A DNA stretch of 64,000 nt from Linyphia triangularis (GCA_963978545.1 OZ021722.1:36845365-36909364), one strand, 5' to 3'. Shown: positions 24,270-36,830, numbered from the stretch's first letter. Translations and numbers: made by a program. The notes: generated by a model not told the origin, from the sequence alone.

Positions 24270-24650
24270 CAACCCATCTGTTCGGAACAGCTGTGTTTCA
24301 TTCCTCCAGCCTCATAATACAAGACGGCCATAGCAAACTAATAACTCTCCATCCGCTACAAACGGCTCTTTTTGTGTGCGTTCTTTGCGAGAAAGAAAGC
24401 AAAGTGAAATGGCAAGAGTCGTCCACCAGGGCCAATTGCTTCCCCAAGTGGCTGGATTTAACGAATGGCCTAAGTCCAAGTTATGGTTCTGGTGTGCTTA
24501 TTTGGCACTGCCCCAAAAGCAGCGTACTCTAGTGCGGACGAACTTCGCACAGCTGTAGCGAAAAGCTGCAGGTTTACGATGTACTTAGGCAAGAGATACG
24601 ACTTTGCGCCGTGCCTCGACAACATTCGATTGGGGAGCCTTTCCAAACTA
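24270..24650. other. GC-richer island
   Basis: Balanced composition with ACAGCTGTG and CACAGCTGTAG, both CAGCTG E-boxes (bHLH sites), about 265 bp apart near 24288 and 24549. Two overlapping plus-strand frames (24293-24532, 24376-24558) are open, but neither has matching splice sites. Possible enhancer. Confidence 0.3.
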
Positions 24651-25054
24651 AAATGTTAATTAATTTTAGGACTTTACTGTACTTTTTGTAATATATTACG
24701 ATAAGATAATATTACAAACAACCAATTTTAATAGCTTTTCGATTTTATAAGTAATGGGATAGCATTTTAATATATTATTTTTTAATAATTCTGATTCTAT
24801 CTTTTTGAGTATTACAATTCTTATTGTAAATTACAAAAAATATATATATAGATATTATTTTGACATTAATATATGCAACTGTTAATAGCTTAATCGTAGA
24901 CACAATTCAAATGCTTCATAAACATCTAGATGAGCTTAAAAACAGCATGAGAAAAACGGTCTTGTGGAAACTTGATAAACCATCACACGGAAACAATTAC
25001 TGCAAAAAGAGTACAAAATGGACAAAAATGAGTATGCAAAAATAAACAAGTGAT

Positions 25055-25128
25055 AGAAAAAAAGAAAAGAAAAAAAAAGGGGGGAAAAAAGAGAAAAAGA
25101 AGGGAAGGGGAAAAAAAGGGGGGGGGAA
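25055..25128 (+). repeat. Pure purine tract, 74 nt
   Basis: No pyrimidine occurs in the plus strand over 74 bases, with mixed A and G runs ending in a G9 run. Such tracts can form triplex (H-DNA) structures. Confidence 0.9.
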
Positions 25129-27409
25129 CACTTTGAAGAGCTTATTTGATTGTTATTGGGCTTTGCAAAAACAGATCATTCGTATAATACTAACTATCAT
25201 ATACTACTAATTTGTAAAATGCTACTAACATGCTAAGTATATACAAAAAATATTGAAAAGCGCTTTATTTCTATTTTGAAAACAAATAAATAATTTAAGC
25301 TGTCATCAACTAATCGGAACACAGTATAAAAACAAAAATTTCTGAGGGAGAACTAAACGGGAATATTTTATTATTTGTATATATTTCCTTATACCTCAAA
25401 AAGCTCAATTACAATAAATGTCTCTTCTATCTCAATAATTTAAACGTACCATATATATTTATAAGTATATATGACGTACTTATGAAAGCTATTAAATTAA
25501 ATAATGTTCAATAAAAAATGTTTGCAAATTAAATTCATAAACATGCGTAAGCCGTGTTTTGTAATTTTGAATTCCAAAATTACATATCGTTCGCATGGAA
25601 AAAGAAAAGCCTAAAAGTATTTTTATTTATACTTTATTAATTTAGAAAGGTCTAACGTCATGCTAAATGTTTTGCGACTCAGTGTCATACATTTAGCTCT
25701 AATATTGAACACAAAATTGAGGTGTGGGAATTTGAGAGCAAAAACACTGCAATGAAATACTAGCTTGTAATATTGAATTGCCTTATTCTACATATTGAAG
25801 ATTTTTAGATTAAAACAATATTTTTTCGAACTAATTATATTCTAATTGGTGTTGCTTTATGTTTAAAAATTATGTTTCTCGAAAACATATAAATGTTTTT
25901 TAAATGCTTCTCAGCATAAAGTTACTCGTAAAATCTACATTTATTTGAAAATAAAATTTAACTTCATTTTAGAAATTATAACTAAAAATTATAAAACATG
26001 TGGTATAAACAACTATTGTATAACTAATTGATTTAAATGTTTATAATTTTGTTAATACTTAATATACAATTATGGTATAAATTAAGTATGGTGATAACCT
26101 AAGCAAGATGCTTTTAAAGGAGGCTTTTGCATTTCAACTAAAAATTTTATTTGTAAATATTTCCACTTTTTCACATTATTTAACTAAATTATCAAATATT
26201 TAATGGATTTTCTTTGGGTTATTACTTGCGAATAATTAAACATTTCTAACGGGAAAGATTTACAAACTTTTAATTCTACATCAATGAATTATTTAAAATA
26301 CTTGTATGTGACGGCTTAACAAAAAAGTGAACAACTCAATTAAAAATCTATTTAAATAATAATAATAATAAGAAGAAGAAGAAGAAGAACAAGTTAAAAT
26401 TTATTGAAATATTAGTATAGAGTTCAGTTTTCAAACGAAATTATAATTTTAAGCCCTTTAATATTAAGTAAAAAGTTTAATGGTTTGACCATAAATCTCA
26501 AACTTAATCATTATTTCTAGTAAGCAAAACGTTTGGATAAATATTTTCAAAACATAATTTATTTTGACACATACATGAGTAAATTAAGTAGAAATGTCAA
26601 CTCGCACCAATAATTAATCAAAATACTATGAAAATAAAATTCTCAGTGACGTCAGTGAATTATTCTAAAATTGGCGTAAGTTTTTGAATTAACTGCTTAA
26701 TAAAGTATTTCTCTTTAGTCAAAGTAATTATATGTTGGCGCTTTCAAGCAGTTTGTAAAAGTTTTTGTCACAAATAATACATAATTTATGAAAATGTTGG
26801 ATTTACTGTCTCTAGTCTGATACATAGTAAGGAAACAGCGTTCTGCAAAGTCAAATCCTACGTACAAACAAAAACTGCTTACAAAGTGTACATTGTAAAA
26901 TAAAGATACTGACAAGCGTTATCGATGTGTGTATAAACTGAACAACATCACATGGTTTTTAATGTTTTATACCTCGTCACTGAAAACTGATATTTAATTT
27001 ATGCACATCTGTAAAGATTGATTAAAATTGAAGAGGACAAAAAGTACCCCAGAATCGATATAGTTTAAAAAGAACAAAAAATGTCTTTTAAGAAGTTGTG
27101 TGTTTCAATTTCTTATCCCACTATCCATCTGAATAAGCTGGTATTAACTGCTTTCTTTTATCCGGCTCTTCCGAGTAACATATTTTTTAATTCAAATTTA
27201 AAAAGAAATGTTTTATTTCTAACCCATTTTTAAATGCCTTTAAATATGGGTTAATATCAATGAAGAATGACTGCCATTTTTACTCTTACTTGAACGCGTA
27301 GACCTAGTATTTGAATTAGCCAACAGTCAAGAATATTACTAGAGGTATTTCAAATTCTTTGTGTAAGAGATATCTCTGGTAACACTATAAAAAAGACAGA
27401 GAAAAAAGC

Positions 27410-27910
27410 TTTTTCTCTGGGATAACTTTCTGATCACCCCACCCGACTCCGCACAAGCTGTCACGATCGAGGGGTCCCTCGAACTCAGAAAACGAAGTAC
27501 CCCTGCCACCGCCAAGATTGGATCTCCCCTCTCTCCCTTAAATGGCGGGCTTTTACTTCCTCCGAGATTTCTTCCCTGCTCAACAATAGCCACAGCTGCG
27601 ACGCCACTGACCGCCCTTTTGTCTTAAAGAGTCGCCCCTCCCTACTCCCCTATCGACTCGCTTACGACCCCCGGTATTCAATGCTCGTAAAACGTGTACG
27701 CCCCTGACAGTTATGTCCCGAAGACAGGGTTCCGATCGAGAAGATCTCTTGGATTTGGTGGAACGGTTCTTGCGATTGCATCACTCTTTGAATTAGATGA
27801 GCATGGGATGTTTGGAGAGTGAAATCGTGTTAGGAGAGGACAGGGTGGAGAATGGGTTTCGATATATGGGTTGGGTGTTATCTGATGGGTTGGGGATAGG
27901 GGGAGTTTTA
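27410..27910. other. GC-richer island
   Basis: About 500 bp of higher GC, with stops in all frames apart from a short minus-strand frame at 27339-27593. Contains AACGGTT at 27762-27768. A candidate regulatory segment. Confidence 0.3.
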
Positions 27911-27936
27911 GAAACGGTTCTGAGTTGAACCGTTTC
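27911..27936. promoter_or_regulatory. Perfect 10-bp inverted repeat with Myb-type cores
   Basis: GAAACGGTTC (27911-27920) and GAACCGTTTC (27927-27936) are exact complements around a 6-base spacer. Each arm holds AACGGTT, the core recognised by Myb proteins. Function not shown. Confidence 0.4.
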
Positions 27937-28929
27937 TTTTGTATAAAGGATACTCTTTTTCTAAGGTAATTTGATTTTTTTTTTATTTTTTATTATCGTA
28001 TGTGATCATTTGTTTTATAATTACCATGTCTATTGTATTGTTTTGAATTTAGTATGGGTACTACAACCAAATGATATGATATTCTACCGTTTACATAGTC
28101 CTTCTTCACTTTGACATTGGGCAGAGTTGAGGATTATAGCCTGTCCTTAGGCATCAGCTCTCCGTTCTTTCTTGTCCTTTGTCTTACTTCACGTTCTTAA
28201 TATTTTCTAGGTCTTTTTAGAGTGTCAACTTATGAGGCTTATTTGTTGCTCAATAATTTGTTATTACACTCTATTATCACTCATTCACTAAGAAAGCCTC
28301 AATCATCTTTAATCGTCTAATTTATAGATATCTCTTAACATAATCCATGTTCTTTAAGGGGAAATACCTGTTTTTGCATATAGTATGGAGGAGATCTTGG
28401 AAACTGACTGCCTGTCAAATTAAATCAGATGGTTTATAGCAATATCATCATGTCTGTCCATGTATAAAAGTGGATTTTGTAAAGCACCGTTGCTGTTAAT
28501 CAAATACTAGTTTACTTCATGATAGATTCATAGCCTAAGACTAAGCAACTTGTCCGACATACCTTTTTTTAAGACAACTATAATTTTGAAACAAGTTGTC
28601 TAATTAAAATTCTTGTGATCGATGATAAATTTGAAAAAACAGTATTTCAAATACGACTAGGAAAATTTAACTAGTAGAACAGCGTAGCTTAAAACTTCAT
28701 AATCAAAATTTCCAATAGTGAACTAAATGAGTAGTATCTATAAATATTAATACTATATATATCAATATAGTGACTTAGAAACAACTTTTTCTAAACCTAC
28801 AAAATTAGGTCTTCAACTACTATTGAATTCGAACCGAAAAAACCATAAGATATACAATAAGACTTTCCAATACATCCTTACAAACAAAACAAACAAAAAA
28901 CTTAAGAAAAACATTTCCCAAGTCTAAAA

Positions 28930-29420
28930 TTTTCGTTAAATTCATTCCGACAAACGCTCTTCTCAACAATATTCAAATTTCACTCACAGTTTACGTGATC
29001 TCCTTCTCATGTAAAATTAATCCCGCCTTTTTCGTTCCAAACCTGCCTTTTCCTATTCCACAACAGCCACACCCCCTAAATCAGATCTAAACCGACGCAG
29101 ACGATTTCTAATAACCAGATCTGGCATTCGCAAAAGAATCGAAAAGTTGGCTTCGACGAGAAATGGAAGTACCCAGATTTAGGATTGAATTTGACTGTGT
29201 TTATTGTCCGACTCCCTGGGGGTTGATCGCAACTCGTTCTGACGTTGGTAGCGCCCTGTTTCCATTCCAGACCTAACTCGCCTGCAAGCTGTGTGAATTT
29301 ACGTGCTTCGAATTTCGTTCAGGAAGCAAATCGACGCCCCAGCAAATAGATTTTGCCAACCCCCTTATTTATTTCTTCGCTTAGGTATTTGGAGCGGTTT
29401 GTCTTTATTGTATGTCATTA
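28930..29420. other. GC-richer island
   Basis: About 490 bp with balanced composition, including AATTTACGTGCTTCGAATTTCG. No convincing exon or promoter is seen, and no repeat match within the window. Confidence 0.3.
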
Positions 29421-29715
29421 CTTGTTGGTGATGTGAATGTTTTCTATTTGACTCGCTGTTTGAGGGGTTTTGTCGAATTGTGAAGTTTTTATTACGAGAG
29501 GGTATTTTTTGTGGTTGGTGTACTATTGAAAAAGAGGACTGTACACAAATAACTCTATTCTGTCATGTTATATAATCGAATCTTGTTACTCTTCTGATCT
29601 TTAAGAATTAAATGTTATGTTTGTATTTTTTTATTTTTTTTTGGTTGATATACCTTTTGATAAAGTTCCAAATTGATTCAATTCCATATTCGTATTTCTT
29701 TCAAGTTTTTAAAAT

Positions 29716-29918
29716 CCTTCATATTAACGCCGGCCAAACGGTATAGTAGTTAGCGTGCTAGCTTCTAGATCGCGAGGTTGCGGGTTCGAGTCCCGTGTTA
29801 GGCATGGGTGTTTGTAAATGTATGTTGGCTTTTTTAATGACGAATGTTTCGGCGCATTATAGCCCTCGTGTTGCTGACGGCGCCAGATAATCTGAATACA
29901 ACCAACCTTCATATTAAC
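29716..29918 (+). mobile_element. tRNA-derived SINE (family B), full length, with 13-bp target-site duplication
   Basis: The direct repeat CCTTCATATTAAC lies at 29716-29728 and 29906-29918, framing a 177-bp element at 29729-29905. The first ~75 bases are tRNA-like. GCC at the 5' end could pair with GGC near 29803. An A-box region GGTATAGTAGTTAGCG (29740-29755) resembles tRNA D-arms of Asp/Glu type. A perfect B box GGTTCGAGTCC lies at 29783-29793. The body contains TTCGGCGCATTATAGCCC and the tail is ATACAACCAA, not poly(A). The perfect duplication indicates a recent insertion. The 73-codon minus-strand ORF over it is incidental. It is not a functional tRNA gene. Confidence 0.93.
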
Positions 29919-31068
29919 CTCGATTTTGTTTTTTGGGGCTAACAAATTTTAGGAAGGAAAATTAGCCCACTTACCGTCATCAAACTGAGCTTGAACTAGG
30001 AAGATACTCTCGTTGTTAATGACAATGCATCCTATCAAGTTTTTGGGGGCAACAAAAAATTAGTCAATGGTGCGGAATCGATGGATTTCTTCATAATGGC
30101 CTAACTCTGTGAAAACACGAACTGAGAATAAAATCACTTAATAAGTTGCAATCGCACGTAAAGTTTACCATGCATGTAAAGGATTTATATTAAAAACTAT
30201 TATTTTATGGGTTAATTTTTTTTATCTATGTGTTTATTACAAACTTTTTACTTTTTTTTAATGATTGAAGGAACTGTCTTAAAGTGCTTCTGTTAACTTC
30301 GGTACTTTTGTAGCAATGCAGTTGGCTTATTTAAACTAAATATTTTGAAATTAATAAAAAACTAAACAAACTTTTCAAGTGTGTATTTTTAAATTTATAT
30401 TTATTAAGCGTAATTGTGATATAAATTTTGTTATGTAGTGTCTTTTATCAAATTAAATTCACCCAGGTTTAAATTAAGTATAAACATTGAATATTGTTTT
30501 CTATGATGTTTGAAACAAACATTAAAGGTGTACAAAAAATTCGAAAACTAAAGTATTTAAGTATTTGAGAAAAAGAGAGAAAAAGAAGAAAAAAGAAGAA
30601 TTTAGAGTAACAAATCCTATTTTGCAGCAAGGGTTGTATTTATCTAAGTGTATAATTTAAAGAAAATAATTTAAATTGTTTTATTATACGTTTTTTCATT
30701 GACAGATTGAAATTGACCAGATGTCTACAGAAAAGCATATCAGCTTGGGTATTTTAATTTAAGTTATGAGTGCCGTCAGGAGGGGTTAAGAGTTGCACTT
30801 TCACCCCATCCCCAGGCTTTTGAGGATTATATATATACAAATTCGGGGGGGGGTTGGGGAACCTTCAAAGAATCCTGCCGGTGCCCATAACTTTAGTTTA
30901 GTTATTGGGGTCTTATTAGAATTGATACTAAATACACACCTAAGACTTGCATATCTTGTGTGTTTTTTTTAAGTTTTTCCTCCAGATATTTAAAAAAATC
31001 TTGTCCAGAAACACTAACATATCAAAACATTATTTATAATTATTTTATGTTTCTTATATATTATGATT
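29919..31068. other. AT-rich non-coding DNA
   Basis: No coding signal. A purine-rich AGAAAAAGAGAG stretch lies at about 30569-30600 and a G9 run near 30845-30853. Nothing else recognised. Confidence 0.5.
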
Positions 31069-31149
31069 ACATTTAGATTTACTGGCGCAGCATGGCCCTA
31101 GTGAAGAACTTGCGCTATAAAATCCCAACCAACCAACATTTAGATTTAC
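31069..31149 (+). mobile_element. Severely 5'-truncated SINE-like retroposon, 53 bp
   Basis: The 14-bp direct repeat ACATTTAGATTTAC lies at 31069-31082 and 31136-31149. It frames TGGCGCAGCATGGCCC... ending AATCCCAACCAACCA (31083-31135). The tail resembles family B (GGCGCA, GCCCT, CAACCAACC) but differs in the middle, so it is a related subfamily or another SINE using the same LINE partner. Confidence 0.85.
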
Positions 31150-31756
31150 GTCGATACTTGTTATGTATTGCAAAGTAATTTAATTAACAAACTGCTTTTA
31201 TTTACTTCTACAATTAAAAGTTCTCTTAAACTTGTTAACTTAATCAGAAAGACTTCTAAGTTACGCGATTAAACAGTTTTCAATAAATTTAGTAACTGAA
31301 GATCAAATGTGTTTCTGAAACCTGACACAACGGACAATTCCAGCATTTTTTTAAAACGAGTGAAATTAGTTTATATTTATGAAGAATTTCTTTCTGATTC
31401 CAAATATTTAAACAAAAGTTCCTTTAAAAAAATTAGTTATTTAAATATTAAGAAAAGAAAATGACCCAAAACCGAGCCAAAACCAGCAAGATCAAACACT
31501 CAACAAAATCTGTGACGTCAAGAGATCCTTCCATTTCTATGGTTATCGTAAAGAGCTGCGTGAATATCTGCCAAATAGTTGGCGTTGATTTGGTAGACCA
31601 TTGCCATATCCCGTACAGGTTTACGAGATTTGCGATAAACTTGTAAAACTGGTCAAGCCAAAATGTTTGGGATCTCTTGATGTCACATTCAATTCGAGCC
31701 GAATTAATCGTTTTCTAGCCAACGTCTAACAGGGGAACTTTGATTGCAAATTAAAA
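31150..31756. other. AT-rich non-coding DNA
   Basis: Nothing recognised except a mild GC-richer patch at 31460-31730, in which GTAAACCT/AGGTTTACG-type short inverted motifs occur. The 61-codon frame there has no splice support. Confidence 0.4.
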
Positions 31757-32558
31757 AATAAAGAAAGAAAGAAAAAGCGCATTGAGCAGAAATGTTTGTG
31801 TTTATGGCATTTTCGAAACATTTAAAATTGAATAAAAAAATAAATAAAAATGCGGGAATTGACCATTATAACAGATTGAGAAATAACTATTTTCAGTTAT
31901 TATTCCAGAAACTTCAATAAAAAAAATCATTTTGTGAAAGCAAAATTCATGAAATACGAATCGTTTAAATTCTGTGCGTGGATTGTTTATAAAATAAAAC
32001 AGACTAAAGAAAAATATGTTGAGTGTTTCAATAAAATTCACAAGTCAGAAAAAAATTGAATGGATAAGTGAAAACCGAGTAAATCAATTTATTTTCCTGC
32101 TTTAAAAATATTAATTTGAAAGTTGAGTTTTTGAGTTAAAAGCTCATTACTATAGTAATAAAGAAAGAAAGAAAAAGCGCATTGAGCAGAAATGTTTGTG
32201 TTTATGGCATTTTCGAAACATTTAAAATTGAATAAAAAAATAAATAAAAATGCGGGAATTGACCATTATAACAGATTGAGAAATAACTATTTTCAGTTAT
32301 TATTCCAGAAACTTCAATAAAAAAAATCATTTTGTGAAAGCAAAATTCATGAAATACGAATCGTTTAAATTCTGTGCGTGGATTGTTTATAAAATAAAAC
32401 AGACTAAAGAAAAATATGTTGAGTGTTTCAATAAAATTCACAAGTCAGAAAAAAAATTGAATGGATAAGTGAAAACCGAGTAAATCAATTTATTTTCCTG
32501 CTTTAAAAATATTAATTTGAAAGTTGAGTTTTTGAGTTAAAAGCTCATTACTATAGTA
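31757..32558 (+). repeat. Near-perfect tandem duplication, 2 x 400 bp
   Basis: Bases 31757-32156 repeat as 32157-32558. The only differences I see are one extra A in an A run (seven at about 32049, eight at about 32449) and the junction. The repeat starts at AATAAAGAAAGAAAG and ends at ACTATAGTAA. Identical 79-codon minus-strand frames in each copy reflect this and are not genes. Either a very recent duplication or an assembly artefact. Confidence 0.95.
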
Positions 32559-35500
32559 ACTATTAAATTTAAATGAAGAAGAAATGCTTTCAATTAAAAA
32601 TAATATATTTAAAACGCTTTTTTATATAACTAATGAGTCTAAATACTATTTATAACTGTTTACGTTTAAATATTTATGCATAATTTTACTACTTTTGCAT
32701 AAGGTTTGCATTATTAATTTTTGAAGAAGTAATTTATTAATGGCTAAAATTTAACCACTCATACAAATACTGCTAGTTTTAGTGTCCATAATACTTCCTT
32801 AAAATAGTGTACTATAAATGTGAGTACCATCTATAGTGGTTTTAATAAATATACGTTTTATGAAACATGAAGGGATTTATTGAAAAGTCAAAGGGAGAAG
32901 AATTTTTGTTACATTTTATTCGGTTAGAAACAAATACATTTAATACATTACATGCAATTAAAATTATAGAGACAAATGAAAATTTTGTATGATCTACCTA
33001 TGAGAGAGAGTGCAGTCATGTACAACACCATCGGGCATATAATCGCGAGTAACATTCAGACCAAAGAGTGGCGTGTAAAATATTGGAGGTTGCTGCACTG
33101 CACTTTAAATCTGTCCGGCCATTAAGATTTTCATAACATTATTTTCTTGAGCTAGTTGCTTCGAAAGAGTGATGTGATAGCTATAGTGTTAACCTTGTCA
33201 TATACCGGATTGAAAACTACAAAACATAATTCAAAGAGATAAGCATTGTGTGATCAGAACTAAGTATGTGGATAAATGCAGATCAAATCTATAACAATAA
33301 GCCAAACATGTATAAGTTTTGTATAAAATCAAGTATAAAATTTGATATTGACACATTATTATGATCGATCTTCTTGTAATAGTACACTATCCATTTTAGG
33401 AAAATCGTTTAGGCAACTCATTCCCTTAACGCTTATTTTACAGTCAAAACTTTATTACTTTACTCTTCAAATACCCCAAAACCTAAATAAAAAAAAAATG
33501 AAAAAAAAAAAAAAAAAAAAAAAACGATGCACATGGCAAATGATGACTCATTTACCCCATGACCCCATAACCAAACGATCCTTTCAATTAGTGCCAGTAG
33601 GTGAGGCTCCAAACGACTTCAACCACTCCTGCAGCACCACCACAATCGGCGAAACACCACGTCTCCCCACACCCCTAAACCTTTTAAACAAATACAAATC
33701 TCCCCTCCACCCCTCTAAGAAAGTATCCTTAATTGAATTAATTCTCTATGATATCGTTAGTATGAGAAGGAAACCTCCCACTCTACCCCCAAGGTTGTCT
33801 GAATTCCCCACCCTGCGAAGACAAGCAGTGACTTATCCGAGGCGTTATTCAATTGCCTACCCTCCAACCCCTTTAAAGAACTTTAGTATTTCATTCCAGT
33901 TCAGAGAAGTTAAGTATTTCCCTTCCGTCATCGAATCTATCTGATATGTTTACCGAAAATGGTGTGACTGTTTTGTGGGAACGAGTCCGAGCATTGTCGT
34001 TGGTAATTGAGTTTGGACGGGGTCCTTTTTTCCCAATTGGATATCTGACCCTGCTAATGTCCACTCGGGAGGCAGTGTGTGCGGGGAGGGAATTTCTGCC
34101 ATTAATCTAAAGGGTATTGTTGGGGAAAATTAAGATGCTTGGGTGTAATCAAATCATCTAATGTCTACGTCAGGATCGAATTGGTACGTTGCTATGGTGC
34201 ATTGGTTATTACGTTGAGGCTCTTCGTTTGCAAGTTGCATCAAATTCTTTGGTAAGATTATCAATTTATTTAACTCTACAAAGCATTTATTATTATTTGT
34301 ATGATTAATTAGTGTTTAAAGTATATTAGAAATTTTTCACTGATTGAAGTCTGTAGTTTTGAAATAAAAACAAAAATTCCCATTATATTTGTACAAATTT
34401 ATGGCTTCAAAACTACATTTGGTGTTTTTTAATTAGTATTGAAAAGAATTGAGATAACTGAACTAGTTTGGTCTAAGTTAATGCATAAATAATTAGATTT
34501 AGTTTTACAAAAAAAGTTATTAAATGAGGCTTTTATTTTCCAGAGAACAAAGGTATTTTGTAATTGTAAATAAAAGAAATTTTAGAAGAAAAATCGCATA
34601 CTGCTCCAGTTACTCTTTTCCGGTTCTAAGAGTTTATAAAACTAGATGATAATCTGTATTTTTATCGAAAACCAAACCAATATTAACCATTTATTTTTTG
34701 TCCATCAATCACTGTTAAAATCTGAATACACGATCTCTAATATCGATTCTTGCTAAAATAGAGTTAACAATTAAGAAGCTATTACAGTTTTGAAATATTC
34801 TAATTTTCATTTAAAAAAAAAATTCTATAATACATAAATCAGTTCAGATTTTAATTAAAATACTATTTATTCTAAAAAAAAAATTAAATCTGATTAAGTG
34901 TCAGTCAAATAAAGGCATTTTGAGTATATTTAATAAAATTTGTCTGAAGTTCATTAATTCAAAAGATGAGAGAACGTAAGTAAAAATTTTGAGGTAGGCT
35001 ACAGAAAGTGCAGATATGCGTCTTTAAACTCCATCTAGTGAAAACAAGGCCATGGAAAAGCCACCACTATAAATGGTTAAAATATATATTTCGTGAATAT
35101 TGTACTGATATATAATAATTCCTAGCATTTCAACAGTAGATTTCTAACTTTAAAAATTATCAATGCAACTAGCTTCTAACATTTTACCTCATTTCAAAAT
35201 ATAAAAAAAAAAAGTACCACAAATGCTATACTCTGCTATGTCATGAACACAATTTCTTCAGAAACCCTCTCTCAACTTCAGTCTCGAACTCTTGTCACTA
35301 TTCATCCATCTAATGGGTAATTTGATTGGAGGCTCCTCACCCCTTGTAACTCGTGGTTGTTGAAAATCTTCCCCAGACACCCCCCTGAGACCTACAATGC
35401 GGGGGTCCTCTATCCTTGACTAAACAATAGACTCATTCTTCCCACACGATCGCCCACCAAAAGGTTCATCAAGAGCTGGGGGGGGGGGGGGGGCTCCAGG

Positions 35501-36179
35501 GCAATCTTAATTCAAGGGAAGGCAATCAGTGGACGGGAGAGATCTTTTCTTGAACCTCCATGGTAACATTTATCCCTACCCTTTTGATGTAGTGGTCGGT
35601 AACTTGGGGGATGTGAATGATGTTCTGTTGACATCGAGGGGTTTCGTAATGTGGAAGTCGTACGTGCTAAACTTTTAGTTTTTTTGGACTCACTGTTCGT
35701 AGGCAAAAGAGCAACGTGGTTGCAAGCGGTTTCGAAATCGAAACACACTTTGACATCTGCAGTCTCTAATTTATTAAACGAATCACCATAACGGTGGTTT
35801 GAATAGATATTCTTGCGTCAATTATTGGTCTACCTTGTAAGTGCTTTTCGGGTTTTCTAATTTTTACGTATTAAATCCCACAAGCAGAATAAATACAAGA
35901 AATCCTGTGCTGAAACCTCTTCTATGCTCTGTAGTCTGTTTGAATAGACACTTTGGTAATCGTGATATATAGATTCGGGATAGTTGGTTGGAGCTGCCTG
36001 GTAGGCGTTTTCAGAATTTTTCTTATTAGAAAGGCAACTAAGTGGTAGTTTCCTCCTAGAAAGGCCTCTCGAAAGGGATATTATCAGGATTATACATTCA
36101 AGGTCATAAATAAATGTAATTAGATTTAGAAATACAAATTTTAGTAAATTCAATACCGCAAACATTCTCCATAAACCAG

Positions 36180-36181
<2 letters not shown>
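32559..36181. other. AT-rich non-coding DNA with one GC-richer island
   Basis: Contains A runs at 33489-33498 and 33501-33524 and a G16 run at 35478-35493. A patch at 33000-33130 is less AT-rich. The island 33530-34140 is listed separately. No exon supported. Confidence 0.5.
33530..34140. other. GC-richer, C-rich island
   Basis: Plus strand rich in C between 33540 and 33900. Holds TAATTGAATTA at 33730-33740, which fits the paired-class homeodomain dimer site TAATYNRATTA. The 200-codon ORF 33342-33944 crosses it, but its Lys run comes from a poly(A) tract, its first third is AT-rich flank, and no splice signals or domain support it. Confidence 0.3.

Positions 36182-36272
<91 letters not shown>
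36182..36272. repeat. (AT)n microsatellite, about 91 bp
   Basis: Alternating TA run. It produces the Ile-Tyr repeat in a minus-strand ORF, which is not a gene. Confidence 0.97.
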
Positions 36273-36276
<4 letters not shown>

Positions 36277-36439
36277 CCAAATACATTATCCATATGCACT
36301 GACAACAATAAGTAATCTCAATCTTCAATTTCAACTATATCAACGTCAACACCATGTTGAATCATTTTCCTGTTTAAAACTGTTGTATTTGGGATAATTA
36401 CTTTTCGGGGCACATTCCATCTCTAATTTTAACCCCTAA

Positions 36440-36830
36440 ACAAAATATTATTTCATGTGATCTTTCAATCAGGACACAAATCGAGACCATTTCCATTGCC
36501 CCACTTAAATTTCCGACTTTGACAAACAACCTTTGCCCTTTCCACTCTTGTTTTTTACGATCGTTCATTCATCGCGATGTTGTGAGAGGTCCATAAAAAC
36601 AAATTGAGAAATATTTATGGAATGTTCCAACGTCGTTTGCATTGATGCCCGCCAAACTGAGCAGAGAGAAATAATTTCCCCAATCTCTCTGGAGGCATCT
36701 CGAAAAAGGATCAGTTTTTATGGCGATCGCTCAAAGCGGCGGTTTTCGCAAGAACAAGATGCAAAAATAATTTATGATCGCCATTCTATAAGGTTTTTTT
36801 TTCCAAAGTGAATTGCTTTTCTGCTCTACA
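36440..36830. promoter_or_regulatory. Candidate enhancer island with four TTTATGR motifs
   Basis: A less AT-rich segment. CCATAAAA (36591-36598, i.e. TTTTATGG on minus), TTTATGG (36614-36620), TTTATGG (36717-36723) and TTTATGA (36771-36777) lie within 190 bp. TTTATGR is the core bound by Abd-B/Cdx-type homeodomains. A GCGATCGC palindrome is at 36723-36730. No coding frame with splice support. Regulatory role is inference. Confidence 0.35.

Larger units (their letters stand above)
23757..29715. other. AT-rich non-coding DNA with three GC-richer islands
   Basis: No exon is supported. Islands at 24270-24650, 27410-27910 and 28930-29420, the purine tract at 25055-25128 and the hairpin at 27911 are listed separately. 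A mixed (AAT)n(AAG)n run lies at 26355-26389. The ORF pairs at 24293-24558 lie in one island in overlapping frames and lack splice context. Confidence 0.5.

Noticed and set aside
29729..29803. Functional tRNA gene
   Set aside because: The box B and tRNA-like head belong to a 177-bp SINE with target-site duplication; the acceptor stem pairs only partly.
31802..32441. Two identical 79-codon minus-strand ORFs as duplicated genes
   Set aside because: They are identical only because the 400-bp DNA is duplicated; composition is AT-rich and no start or splice context exists.
33342..33944. 200-codon ORF, longest in the window
   Set aside because: Its Lys run is a poly(A) tract, the first third is AT-rich flank, and there are no splice sites or recognisable domain.
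36104..36334. ORF encoding an Ile-Tyr repeat
   Set aside because: Translation of an (AT)n microsatellite.
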